NCBI GenBank assembly: GCA_947599925.1
Contig: CANQFT010000014.1
Location: 1-48,934 of the forward strand
Direction of reading: 5' to 3'
From: an uncultured Oscillospiraceae bacterium
Lineage (GTDB): Bacteria > Bacillota > Clostridia > Oscillospirales > Oscillospiraceae
Length of the DNA: 48,934 nucleotides
The position numbers and the translations under genes were made by a program. Shown one piece after another: positions 1-8,535 of this stretch. Under the pieces are notes generated by a model. The model ran no database searches. It was not told the DNA's origin and saw nothing but the letters and a program-made list of their open reading frames with translations. Position 1 is the stretch's first letter. Each line of letters opens with the position of its first letter.

Positions 1-70
1 AGAAGTTAAGCTCACCTGCGCCGAAAATACTTGGCTGGAGACGGCCCGGGAAAATAGGTAATGCCGACAC
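1..70 (+). rRNA. rrf: 5S ribosomal RNA, 3' part (cut by window edge)
   Basis: The first 70 bases match the 3' half of a bacterial 5S rRNA: the conserved GAAGTTAAGC block near position 2, GCGCCGA followed by TACTTGG at about 20-34, the GGGAAAATAGG block near 49-59, and a GCCGACAC tail that would pair with a 5' GUGUCGGC lying outside the window. A strong terminator follows at once. It implies that an rRNA operon on the plus strand ends here, directly upstream of the pectate lyase genes. Confidence 0.9.
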
Positions 71-109
71 AAAACGACCTCCCCACTTTTGTGGGGAGGT
101 CGTTTTTTT
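71..109 (+). terminator. rRNA operon terminator
   Basis: A perfect 16-bp stem (71-86 with 91-106) with a TTTT loop is followed by a run of seven T. It starts one base after the 5S end, so it ends the rRNA operon. Confidence 0.9.
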
Positions 110-124
110 CTCCCTTGGGCCATC

Positions 125-153
125 TTGACGAGAGGAACTGGTTTTGGTACAAT
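125..153 (+). promoter_or_regulatory. sigma-A promoter of first pectate lyase
   Basis: TTGACG (125-130), a 17-nt spacer and TACAAT (148-153), with an extended TGG before the -10 element. Transcription would start near 160, about 30 nt before the ATG at 190. Confidence 0.8.
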
Positions 154-189
154 ATAAGCAATTTGAGGCATTTTTAGGGGGTGCCACAC

Positions 190-2076
190 ATGAAGAAAAA
201 TCTGCTGAGCCTCTTGTGTACGGTGGCGTTGATCCTGGGCCTGGCGGCGGTTCCCGCGCAGGCGGCGGGAGCGGTGGAGCTGTCCGCCCAGGGCTGGTAC
301 GAGACCCTCTGCGCCCAGCTCACCGGCGTGACCGACGCCGATGTGAAGTCCGTGTCCTACACCGACGAAAACGGCGTCACCCTGGAGCTGGCGGGCGAGG
401 ACTTCGACTACCTGGTCCGGGACATGAAAACAGGCGGCGTGCGGATCGACATCCCCGGCGTCAAGGCGGGGACCTACGAGCTGGCCGTTGTGCTGAAGGA
501 CGGCAGACGCTATGTGGCCGTGGACCTGGATGTGGAGGCCTATGACCGCTCCGGCTTTGCCCACAAGGTCCACCAGCGGGACGGGAGCGGCAACATCACA
601 GGCATCTCCGACTACACCGAGGGCGTGGGCGCCTACAACGACGACGGGACGTTGAAGGACAACGCCGTCGTCCTCTATGTCACCGAGGAGAGCAAGGACA
701 CGGTCACTTTGACCCAGGACGGCGTTACCGTCACCGGCATCGGCAACATCCTCAACTCCAAGGGCCAGAGCGATAAAGACAAGAGCAAGCTGCTGCTAAA
801 GGTGGCCGATGCCAACATCCCCATCGTTGTGCGTATTTTGGGAGAGGTCACCAATCCGGCCGGGACCACCACCCCGTGGTCCAAGGAGAACGGCGGCAGC
901 ACCGATGACGGCGGCCATATGTGCATCATGCAGTATGTGGGCAACATCACCATCGAGGGCATCGGCCCCGACGCCACCGTGAACGGCTGGGGCTTCTCCT
1001 TCAGCGCCGACGGCACCGGCCGCACCGCCCTAAACAACAAGCGCGCCGGCGGCGCGGGCGAGAACATCGAGGTCCGCAACCTCACCTTCCGCAACGTCCC
1101 GGAGGACTGCATCGGCATCAACGGCGCCCAGGATGGCACGAACTTCAAGGACTCCGCCGAGCACGTCTGGGTCCACCACAACAGCTTCTACGGACCCAAG
1201 GGCCTTGAGGATCATTCCAAGGACGGGGACAAGGACGAGGGCGACGGCGCGGTGGACTTCCGCAACGGCGAGTACATGACCCTGTGTTACAACTACTTCG
1301 AGGGCTACCACAAGACCAGTCTCGTGGGCGGCGGGGACGCCAACCTCCAGTACCACATCACCTGGCACCACAACTGGTGGAAGGGTGTGAACTCCCGGGC
1401 TCCCCTGGCCCGCCAGGCCGACATCCACATCTACAACAACCTCTACGAAGGCCAGACCGGTTACTGCATGAGCCTCCGGGCCAACACCTACATCTTCTCC
1501 GAGTACAACACCTTCCTCAACTGCAAAGACCCGGTCAAGAACGAGACGGACAAGAGCGGCGGCGGCGTGTGCAAGAGCTACAACGATGCGTTTACCAGCT
1601 GCACCGGCACAAACAACGCCACCGTCGTCACCGACAAGAGCCAGACGGTGGAGTCCAAGAACCTCTACGCCAACTTCGACACCGACTCCACTTTGAGCTA
1701 TATCCCTGATGGCGATTACGCCTTGCAGGAGGACGCCGCCGCCGCGGAAACCGTCCGGGCAAAGGCCGGCGTGCAAAAGGCGAACCTGGTGGCCGTGGGC
1801 CACAGCGCCGCGGCCAACGGGACCCTGGGCGGCGAGGACGGACTGCAATGGTTCTACACCAACGACGGGGTCGTGGAGATCTCCGGCGAGATCCCCCAAG
1901 GGGACGCCATCATGGTGGCCCAGTATGACGAGCATGGCCGCTTCCTGAAAATGAAAGAAGTCACCGGCGGAAAGGCCACGCTTGGTACCGGCGCGGAGCA
2001 GGGCAAGCTCTTCTGGCTCAACAGCACGCAGACGCCCCAGTGCAGCGCCAACGGCTGGGGAGGCGCCCAGGGATGA
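190..2076 (+). CDS. Secreted pectate lyase, PL1 family (subtype A)
   Basis: A 628-residue exoenzyme predicted to cleave polygalacturonate by beta-elimination outside the cell. Residues 1-27 form a classic signal peptide (MKKN, hydrophobic core, AQA). Residues 35-117 are a beta-rich domain also present in the 1561-aa lyase downstream. Residues 118-530 are a right-handed beta-helix of the Amb_allergen/PL1 type: a GDGAVDF-like calcium-site motif, repeated HHN turns, and the PL1 RxPxxR motif as RAPLAR at 403-408, which holds the catalytic Arg. Residues about 542-628 are the C-terminal domain shared by all four lyases. The ATG at 190 is preferred over GTG 181 because AGGGGG at 176-181 is then 8 nt away and the signal peptide starts cleanly. 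It overlaps the next gene by ATGA. The fine substrate (pectate or pectin) cannot be told from sequence. Confidence 0.9.
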   Translation: MKKNLLSLLCTVALILGLAAVPAQAAGAVELSAQGWYETLCAQLTGVTDADVKSVSYTDENGVTLELAGEDFDYLVRDMKTGGVRIDIPGVKAGTYELAVVLKDGRRYVAVDLDVEAYDRSGFAHKVHQRDGSGNITGISDYTEGVGAYNDDGTLKDNAVVLYVTEESKDTVTLTQDGVTVTGIGNILNSKGQSDKDKSKLLLKVADANIPIVVRILGEVTNPAGTTTPWSKENGGSTDDGGHMCIMQYVGNITIEGIGPDATVNGWGFSFSADGTGRTALNNKRAGGAGENIEVRNLTFRNVPEDCIGINGAQDGTNFKDSAEHVWVHHNSFYGPKGLEDHSKDGDKDEGDGAVDFRNGEYMTLCYNYFEGYHKTSLVGGGDANLQYHITWHHNWWKGVNSRAPLARQADIHIYNNLYEGQTGYCMSLRANTYIFSEYNTFLNCKDPVKNETDKSGGGVCKSYNDAFTSCTGTNNATVVTDKSQTVESKNLYANFDTDSTLSYIPDGDYALQEDAAAAETVRAKAGVQKANLVAVGHSAAANGTLGGEDGLQWFYTNDGVVEISGEIPQGDAIMVAQYDEHGRFLKMKEVTGGKATLGTGAEQGKLFWLNSTQTPQCSANGWGGAQG

Positions 2077-4511
2077 GACCGCTCCTGCGAAAATGCCTCG
2101 CCGCCCTCTGCGCCGGGGTCATGGCCCTGGGCCTTTTGCCCGCCGGACTGGCCGCGGAGACCAGCCCCATCCAGCTCCAGGGCGGGCACTTTAACGCCGC
2201 CTACATCGAGTGGGCCCCGGTGTCCGGCGCCGCGGGCTACCAGGTGGAGCTGAAACAGGCTGCCGCCGCCGACAGCGCCTACACCGCTCTGGACAACGAA
2301 CTCATCCGTCACTACGCCGACCACTGGCGGGCCGACGCTCTGGGCCTGCCGGCGGGGGAGTACGTCTTTCGTGTCACGCCGGTGAAAAACGGCGCGGCCA
2401 TGGCCGCTTTCACCTCCGACCCCATCACCGTGACCGCCCACGAGCGCACGGGCTACGCCTTCTATGGCGGCCACGCCCCCGGCGCTTACGACCTGAACGG
2501 CGCCTTGAAAAAGGACGCCCAGGTGCTCTACGTCACCAACGCGAACAAGACCAGCGTCTCGCTGAAGCTGGGCAGCAAGACCTACACCGGCCTGGAGAGC
2601 ATCATCAGCAACATCAAAAACGCCACCACCCCCATCGACATCCGCATCCTGGGCCGTATCACCGGCATCAGCGGCAGTGTGCTGAAAATTTCGTCCAGCA
2701 AAACCTACCTGACCATCGAGGGCGTTGGCAACGACGCCGCCGCCGACGGCTGGGGCTTCGAGATCAACAGCACCCAGAACATGGAGCTGTCCAACCTCGC
2801 CATTATGATGGTGGCCAGCAAAGAGGGCGACGGCGTGACAGTGAACGGGGCCCAATACTGCTGGACCCACAACTGCGACTTCTTCTACAACACCGCCCGC
2901 AACGACGACGGCCAGGGCGACAAGGAAAAGGGCGACGGTTCCCTGGACACCAAGCGCTCCCAGTACATCACCCACGCCTACAACCACTTCTGGGACGCGG
3001 GCAAGTGCAACCTCCAGGGCTCCGGCATCGACGACACCTCCGACTATATCACCTACCACCACAACTGGTTTGACCACTCCGACTCCCGCCATCCCCGTGT
3101 GCGGGTGGCCCACGTCCACGTCTACAACAACTTCTACGACAACAACGACGGCTACGGCATCGGCGCCGTCTACCACGCCACCGTCTTTTCCGACCGCAAC
3201 TACTTCGACCACTGCAAATTCCCCATGCTGATCTCCAACCAGGGCAGCGACACGGGCTTCTTCACCGGCAACAGCGGCACCGGCGAGAGCGGCGGCATGA
3301 CCAAGGCCTATGGAAACATCGTCGTGGGCGGTACCTACGTGCCCTACTCCAAAAACAGTTCCAGCTTTGACGCCTACGACGTGACCAACATCACCGACGC
3401 CGTGCCCGGCACGGTCAAGTCCAAGGACGGCTGGGGCTACGACAACTTTGACGCCTCCGGCCAGTTCTACACCTACGCCGCCGACGATGCCTCCGATGTG
3501 CCCGCCAAGGTCCGCGCCTACGCCGGCCGGGTCCAGGGCGGCGACATCCACTTTGACATGACCAAGCTCACAAACGCCAACAGCAAATACCCCGACCCCG
3601 CGCTGCTCAAAGTCCTGACGGACTACACCGGAAGCGACTTCACCGTCGGCGGCGGCGACAACACCATCACCGACCCCGGCACCGACCCTGGCACCGGCAC
3701 AGACCCCGACCCCGTGGACCCGGTGGACCCCACCCCCAGCGGCAACACCATCGGCGGCACGGTCTATACCCTCACCGGGGACCAGGTCTACGACCTGATG
3801 GCGGCGGGCCAGGGCCCCTCCGCCCTCCAACCCAACACCGGCGACTACCCCGGCAGTTACGTCGCCTCTGCCCAGACCAGCCACAAGGCCGGCACAGACG
3901 ACTTCTTCACCCTCCATTACGCCGCCAACTCCCGCGTGGACCCCTCCCAGACGACCTTCTCCGACGGCTACCAGCCCGGCCACCGGATCAACTTCCAGGG
4001 TGCGGCTGAACGGGAGAAAAACGCCGTGTCCTTCACCACCGACGGCCCCGCCACGGTGTGCGTCTGGTGGGTGGGCGGCGGCGGCAGCGGAAAGCCCGCC
4101 CGCTCCATGACCATCCTGGATAGCGCCGGCCAGACCGTGGCCACCTCCGCCGAGTCCAGCGCCGACACCTCCACCCCCGTCCTCTCCACCATGGAGCTGA
4201 CCGGGGCCGGGACCTACTACCTGGGCGGCGATGTGGGCAAAAACTTCATCTACAAAGTCACCGTCTCCACCGGCGGCCCCAGCCTCGCCTGGGCCCTGGA
4301 GGGGGACGCCCTCACCGTCACCGGCGACGTGGGCGCGGGCCAGACCCTTTGGGCCGCCTGCTGGAAGGCGGACGGCAGTTTCCTGGCCGCTCTGCCCCTC
4401 ACCGGCGAGGACCCCGCCGCGCAGTTGCCCGCCGACTGCTCCGCCGTCGTCCTCATGTGGCTGGACGCCCACAGCGCGCCCAACTGCGCCGCGGTCCGCG
4501 CCGACCGCTGA
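2073..4511 (+). CDS. Secreted pectate lyase, PL1 family (subtype B)
   Basis: An 812-residue exoenzyme. Order of parts: signal peptide 1-29; a fibronectin-III-like domain at about 38-122, also found in the next lyase; PL1 beta-helix at about 123-520 with DGSLDTK as calcium-site motif and RHPRVR (339-344) as catalytic RxPxxR; a Gly/Thr/Asp/Pro linker at 530-557; a beta-sandwich of about 175 residues, probably carbohydrate-binding; and the shared C-terminal domain at about 736-812. Its ATG at 2073 overlaps the stop of the preceding lyase (ATGA), with GGGGAGG at 2057-2063, so the two are likely translationally coupled from one mRNA. A GTG at 2040 is in frame but would put 11 extra residues before the signal peptide. 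Confidence 0.9.
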   Translation: MRPLLRKCLAALCAGVMALGLLPAGLAAETSPIQLQGGHFNAAYIEWAPVSGAAGYQVELKQAAAADSAYTALDNELIRHYADHWRADALGLPAGEYVFRVTPVKNGAAMAAFTSDPITVTAHERTGYAFYGGHAPGAYDLNGALKKDAQVLYVTNANKTSVSLKLGSKTYTGLESIISNIKNATTPIDIRILGRITGISGSVLKISSSKTYLTIEGVGNDAAADGWGFEINSTQNMELSNLAIMMVASKEGDGVTVNGAQYCWTHNCDFFYNTARNDDGQGDKEKGDGSLDTKRSQYITHAYNHFWDAGKCNLQGSGIDDTSDYITYHHNWFDHSDSRHPRVRVAHVHVYNNFYDNNDGYGIGAVYHATVFSDRNYFDHCKFPMLISNQGSDTGFFTGNSGTGESGGMTKAYGNIVVGGTYVPYSKNSSSFDAYDVTNITDAVPGTVKSKDGWGYDNFDASGQFYTYAADDASDVPAKVRAYAGRVQGGDIHFDMTKLTNANSKYPDPALLKVLTDYTGSDFTVGGGDNTITDPGTDPGTGTDPDPVDPVDPTPSGNTIGGTVYTLTGDQVYDLMAAGQGPSALQPNTGDYPGSYVASAQTSHKAGTDDFFTLHYAANSRVDPSQTTFSDGYQPGHRINFQGAAEREKNAVSFTTDGPATVCVWWVGGGGSGKPARSMTILDSAGQTVATSAESSADTSTPVLSTMELTGAGTYYLGGDVGKNFIYKVTVSTGGPSLAWALEGDALTVTGDVGAGQTLWAACWKADGSFLAALPLTGEDPAAQLPADCSAVVLMWLDAHSAPNCAAVRADR

Positions 4512-4533
4512 CCCCGCGCCTGTCCCCAACCTG

Positions 4534-4570
4534 CCCGGCAGCCCTGCGGCTGCCGGGCCTTTCCATTTCC
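4534..4570 (+). terminator. Terminator after first two lyases
   Basis: A perfect 10-bp stem (4534-4543 with 4548-4557), CTGC loop, followed by a T/C-rich tract containing short T runs. It closes the two-gene lyase transcript. Confidence 0.75.
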
Positions 4571-4634
4571 TGGTGGAAAGCGCCAAAAACGCCCTGCGGA
4601 AACCAGCGGTATACACAAATGCTCCGCGACACTC

Positions 4635-4663
4635 TTGACTTTCTTGGGGAAAATGCCTAAAAT
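4635..4663 (+). promoter_or_regulatory. sigma-A promoter of third lyase
   Basis: TTGACT (4635-4640), 17-nt spacer, TAAAAT (4658-4663), about 60 nt before the ATG. Confidence 0.8.
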
Positions 4664-4723
4664 AGTAAGCACGAGATCACTGCCCTGGGACCCGTGGGGC
4701 AGGAAAAAAAGGAGCCTGATGCA

Positions 4724-7700
4724 ATGATGACGAAGAGATGTTTGGCCCTGGCCCTCTGTCTGGTCATGGCCCTGGCCCTGCTGGTGCCCGTCCAGGCCGC
4801 CGTGCCCATGGGCGACGAGCAGGCGGAGGCCCCGGTGACCCCGGCGGCCCCGGCGGGTGCCCCCGCCCCCAGCCACAGCCACGCTGTGGCTGATGCCCCC
4901 TCCACACTCATGGAGGTCCACGAGCACAACTTTACCACCGATGGTACGAATAGCTCGTTCTTCTCCATCTCCGGCAACCTGTCCACCAGCAAGGGCACAG
5001 TCTCCTATGAGGGTCTGACCCTCACCCAGTGCTTGAAGATGGAGACCGCTACCTCGATTGCCTTTACTGCTGACGAGGCTGGAACCTTGACCATGGTCTT
5101 TGTGGAGGCCGCCGGCACCGCTAAGGTTGACGGCCAGAAAAAGACCGCCGAAAATGGCATTCTCAAGGTAGACCTTGAGACGGGTCCCCACACCATTGCA
5201 AAAGCCGACGGCGCAAACCTCTACTACATCTCCTTCGGCACCAACTGCGAGCACGAGGTGACGAGCTGGAAGACCGACAAGGCGGCTTCCTGCTTTGAGG
5301 ACGGCCTGAGGTCCGGCACTTGCACCAAGTGCGGCAACACCGTCACCGAGGTCGTTAAGGCCACCGGCCAGCACGTGTGGTCCACCACCGACTTTAAGAT
5401 CGTGACGGAGCCCACCTGCACCGAGGCCGGGAAAAAGGTCGCCAAGTGCACCACCGAGGGCTGCACCGCCACCAACGACAGCAACCCTGAGACCGTCCCC
5501 GCCACGGGCCACAAGTATGAGCCCGGCTACACCATCTGTGTAAACTGCGGCGTGGACAGCGTGACCGGGGAAAAGCACACCGAGCATGAGGGCGTTTGGA
5601 CCGACGTGCCCGACAAGAAAGCCACCTGCACCACCAAGGGCGAGCAGACCCGCACCTGCACCAAGTGCGGCAAGGTGGAGACCCGGGCCACGGACATCAT
5701 CGCCCACAACTTCACCGGCGAGGGCGGCAAGTGCATCATGTGCGGAAAGACCCAGGCCGAGCTGGACTCCGCCAAGAAGTTCCTGGCCGCCGCCGGCGAC
5801 CTGGAGAGCGCCTACGCCCTCTGGGCCCCCGCCGCCGGCGTGAGCAGCTATACCGCCTCTGTCATCGACTGCTCCACTCAGACGGAGACCAAGCTGGACG
5901 ACAAGTTCATCCGGGAGTACCCCGGCTATATGCGGGTGGACGCCCTGGGTCTGAAAGAGGGCACCTATCAGATCAAGGTGACGGCCAACACCGGCGATAC
6001 CATGACCACCGACGTCCTGGAGGTCCTGCCCCACGAGCGCACCGGCTTCGCCTTTGTGGACGGCACCGCCAGCGGCGCGTATAACGCAGACGGCACCTTG
6101 CAGAGCAACGCCGTGGTCGTCTACGTGGACAACAAGAACTTTGACAGCGTTCAGGCCACGATCGGCGGCAAGAGCTTTACCGGCGTTCAGGCCATCGTGA
6201 GTGAAAGCGGCGCCAGCAAGGAGGCGCCGGGCGTGCCGGTGTGTATCCGTGTTCTCGGCACCATCGACACCACCGGCTTCCCCAAGGGCTCTTGGGGTTC
6301 CAGTTCGGAGGGCCTGCAGATCAAGGGAGATAAAAAAAATACCGATAAACATCTCACCATTGAGGGCGTGGGCAACGACGCGGCCTTTAACGGCTTTGGT
6401 ATGCTGATCCGCAGCTGCAAGAATGTGGAGATCCGCAACCTCGGCCTTCTCAACTTCGCTGACGACGGCATTTCCATTGATACGGACAACTCTTATCTCT
6501 GGGTCCACAACTGCGATCTCTACTATGGCAACCCCGGCAGCGCCTCCGACCAGGTCAAGGGCGACGGCTCCCTGGACGCGAAGGCCAGCTTCCACTGCAC
6601 CTTCTCCTACAACCACTTCTGGGACAGCGGGAAGTGCTCCCTGCTGGGTATGCACAACGACCAGGATTATATCACCTATCACCACAACTGGTTCGACCAC
6701 TCCGACTCCCGCCATCCCCGTATTCGGATCGCCAAGCGCGTCCATGTCTACAACAACTTCTATGACCATGTGGCCAAGTACGGCGTGGGCGCGGCGGAGA
6801 ATTCCGGCGCCTTTGTGGAGGGCAACTACTTCTACAACACCAAGTACCCCATGCTGACCGCCATGCAGGGCAGCGATATTTCCACCAATCCCGAAAAAGG
6901 CACCTTCAACGGCGAGCCCGGCGGCATGATCAAGGCATATAACAACTACATCGAAGGGGCAAAGGCGGTCATCTACTACGATGCGGCGAACGCCCCTGTG
7001 GACTTTGACGCCTACCTGGCCAAGACCAGGGACGAGAAGGTGCCCCCCTCCGTGGCGGCCAAGAAGGGCGGCACCACCTATACCAACTTCGACACCACCG
7101 ATGACATCGGCGTCACCGCCAAGCAGGTGCAGGACCCCACCGAGGCCATGAAGACCGTGACCCAGTGGGCCGGCCGCGTCCAGGGCGGCGACCTCCAGTT
7201 TACCTTTGACAATTCAACCCAGATCTGGACCGCCGGCGACGATACTGCCGCCGCTGTGATCCCGGAACTCAAGTCGAAGCTGACCAGCTACAAGTCCCAG
7301 CTCATCTCCATCGGCGGCACCGTCACCCAGTCCGCCTCCGGCGGCGATACCCCCTCCCACACCACCCACACCCCCGGCGACTGGGAGGAGACCAAGAAGG
7401 CCGGCTGCGACCCCGCCACCCAGCAGGTGGTCGATGGCCAGAGGGTCAAGAAGTGCATCTTCGGCGGCGAGGTGCTGATCACCGAGACCCTCCCCGGCTA
7501 CCACACCGATAACGGCACCGGCACCTGCTCCGTCTGCGGCGCCACCATCTCTTCCACCGGCGGCGGCTCCACCGGCGGCAAGACGCTGCAGTACAGCGAC
7601 TTCCCCGGCACCGACAACACCTCGATCCAAGACCACATCGCCGATGTAGCCGGCGGCTATTTCTCCCTGGTCAGCCCGGATAAGGTCCTCCGCCGCGCGA

Positions 7701-8332
7701 CCTCTTCCAAGTCTGATGAGATCACTTGCATCCAGATGGACAAGGAAGGCAAGGGCGGCATCCAGTTCACCGTTTCCGCCGACGCCGCCCCCGCCAAACT
7801 CAGCGTGAACTGCAGCGCCACCAGTGACAGCCACCCTGAGCAGACGTCTGCCCTGGTGGTCAAGAAGGACGGCGCCGCCATCGCCGATGACCTGGACCGG
7901 GCCTCCGTTCCCCTCTCCGGCGGTGCCAAGGCCGCCGTCACTGTGACCTACTCCGATCTGGCCGCTGGGACCTATGTCATCTCCGCCGCCGCGGGCTCTG
8001 CCTACACGCTCCGCATCTACAAGGTCACCGTCACCGAGGCCGCCTCCTCCGGCTCCACCACGCCCAGCGACAACAACTTCCTCGACGGCGCGGCCAGTGA
8101 CCTGCACTACACCGTCTCCGCCTCCACCGGCACCGTCACCATGACCGACGCCATCCCCGCCGACGACCTGGTGTTCGCCACCTACTGGAAGGGCGACCAC
8201 TTCCTGGGCGCCAAGACCTTGACCCAGAACCAGGCCGCCACCGCCCTCTCCGGCTGGGACTCCATCAAGCTCATCTGGCTCAACAAGCAGGATGTGCCCC
8301 AGTGCCAGGCCAAGACCGTCGCCACCCACTGA
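4724..8332 (+). CDS. Secreted multidomain pectate lyase, PL1 family (subtype B)
   Basis: A 1202-residue exoenzyme. Parts in order: signal peptide 1-25; a beta-sandwich at about 62-170; Cys-rich repeats at about 172-346 (pairs such as CxxCG spaced with CxxxG); an FN3-like domain at 356-436; PL1 beta-helix at about 437-830 with DGSLDAK and catalytic RHPRIR (663-668); a second Cys-repeat block at 876-940; a second beta-sandwich at about 954-1105; and the C-terminal domain at 1121-1202 ending in a VPQC motif. The start at 4724 (adjacent ATG at 4727) has AAAGGAG at 4708-4714. The gene has its own promoter and terminator. Its catalytic part is closest within the window to the preceding lyase. No dockerin, SLH or LPXTG anchor was seen. 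Confidence 0.9.
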   Translation: MMTKRCLALALCLVMALALLVPVQAAVPMGDEQAEAPVTPAAPAGAPAPSHSHAVADAPSTLMEVHEHNFTTDGTNSSFFSISGNLSTSKGTVSYEGLTLTQCLKMETATSIAFTADEAGTLTMVFVEAAGTAKVDGQKKTAENGILKVDLETGPHTIAKADGANLYYISFGTNCEHEVTSWKTDKAASCFEDGLRSGTCTKCGNTVTEVVKATGQHVWSTTDFKIVTEPTCTEAGKKVAKCTTEGCTATNDSNPETVPATGHKYEPGYTICVNCGVDSVTGEKHTEHEGVWTDVPDKKATCTTKGEQTRTCTKCGKVETRATDIIAHNFTGEGGKCIMCGKTQAELDSAKKFLAAAGDLESAYALWAPAAGVSSYTASVIDCSTQTETKLDDKFIREYPGYMRVDALGLKEGTYQIKVTANTGDTMTTDVLEVLPHERTGFAFVDGTASGAYNADGTLQSNAVVVYVDNKNFDSVQATIGGKSFTGVQAIVSESGASKEAPGVPVCIRVLGTIDTTGFPKGSWGSSSEGLQIKGDKKNTDKHLTIEGVGNDAAFNGFGMLIRSCKNVEIRNLGLLNFADDGISIDTDNSYLWVHNCDLYYGNPGSASDQVKGDGSLDAKASFHCTFSYNHFWDSGKCSLLGMHNDQDYITYHHNWFDHSDSRHPRIRIAKRVHVYNNFYDHVAKYGVGAAENSGAFVEGNYFYNTKYPMLTAMQGSDISTNPEKGTFNGEPGGMIKAYNNYIEGAKAVIYYDAANAPVDFDAYLAKTRDEKVPPSVAAKKGGTTYTNFDTTDDIGVTAKQVQDPTEAMKTVTQWAGRVQGGDLQFTFDNSTQIWTAGDDTAAAVIPELKSKLTSYKSQLISIGGTVTQSASGGDTPSHTTHTPGDWEETKKAGCDPATQQVVDGQRVKKCIFGGEVLITETLPGYHTDNGTGTCSVCGATISSTGGGSTGGKTLQYSDFPGTDNTSIQDHIADVAGGYFSLVSPDKVLRRATSSKSDEITCIQMDKEGKGGIQFTVSADAAPAKLSVNCSATSDSHPEQTSALVVKKDGAAIADDLDRASVPLSGGAKAAVTVTYSDLAAGTYVISAAAGSAYTLRIYKVTVTEAASSGSTTPSDNNFLDGAASDLHYTVSASTGTVTMTDAIPADDLVFATYWKGDHFLGAKTLTQNQAATALSGWDSIKLIWLNKQDVPQCQAKTVATH

Positions 8333-8349
8333 CCCACCCTCTCCCACGC

Positions 8350-8385
8350 ACCGGCAGGGCCCCTCGCGGGTCCTGCCGGTTTTTT
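8350..8385 (+). terminator. Terminator after third lyase
   Basis: A 9-bp stem (8350-8358 with 8372-8380) with GC-rich loop, then six T. Confidence 0.85.
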
Positions 8386-8447
8386 GCTCCCGCTTTCCAG
8401 AATTTGGAGACCATTTGAAAGAACGAACAAAAATTCCTTCAAATCCC

Positions 8448-8475
8448 TTGACTTTTTTGCTCATTATGCTACAAT
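8448..8475 (+). promoter_or_regulatory. sigma-A promoter of fourth lyase
   Basis: TTGACT (8448-8453), 16-nt spacer, TACAAT (8470-8475) with extended TGC. Transcription would begin near 8482. Confidence 0.8.
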
Positions 8476-8535
8476 GCGTATCATAGTGAATAGCGATTTG
8501 CCCCATGGGGCGCAAAAAACGAGGAGGAGTTGGAT

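Noticed and set aside
1854-6769. Minus-strand frames of 920 and 839 aa opposite the lyases
   Set aside because: They are Gly/Val/Ala/His-rich shadows caused by G/C third-position bias; no ribosome sites, domains or signal peptides, while the plus strand encodes clear enzymes.
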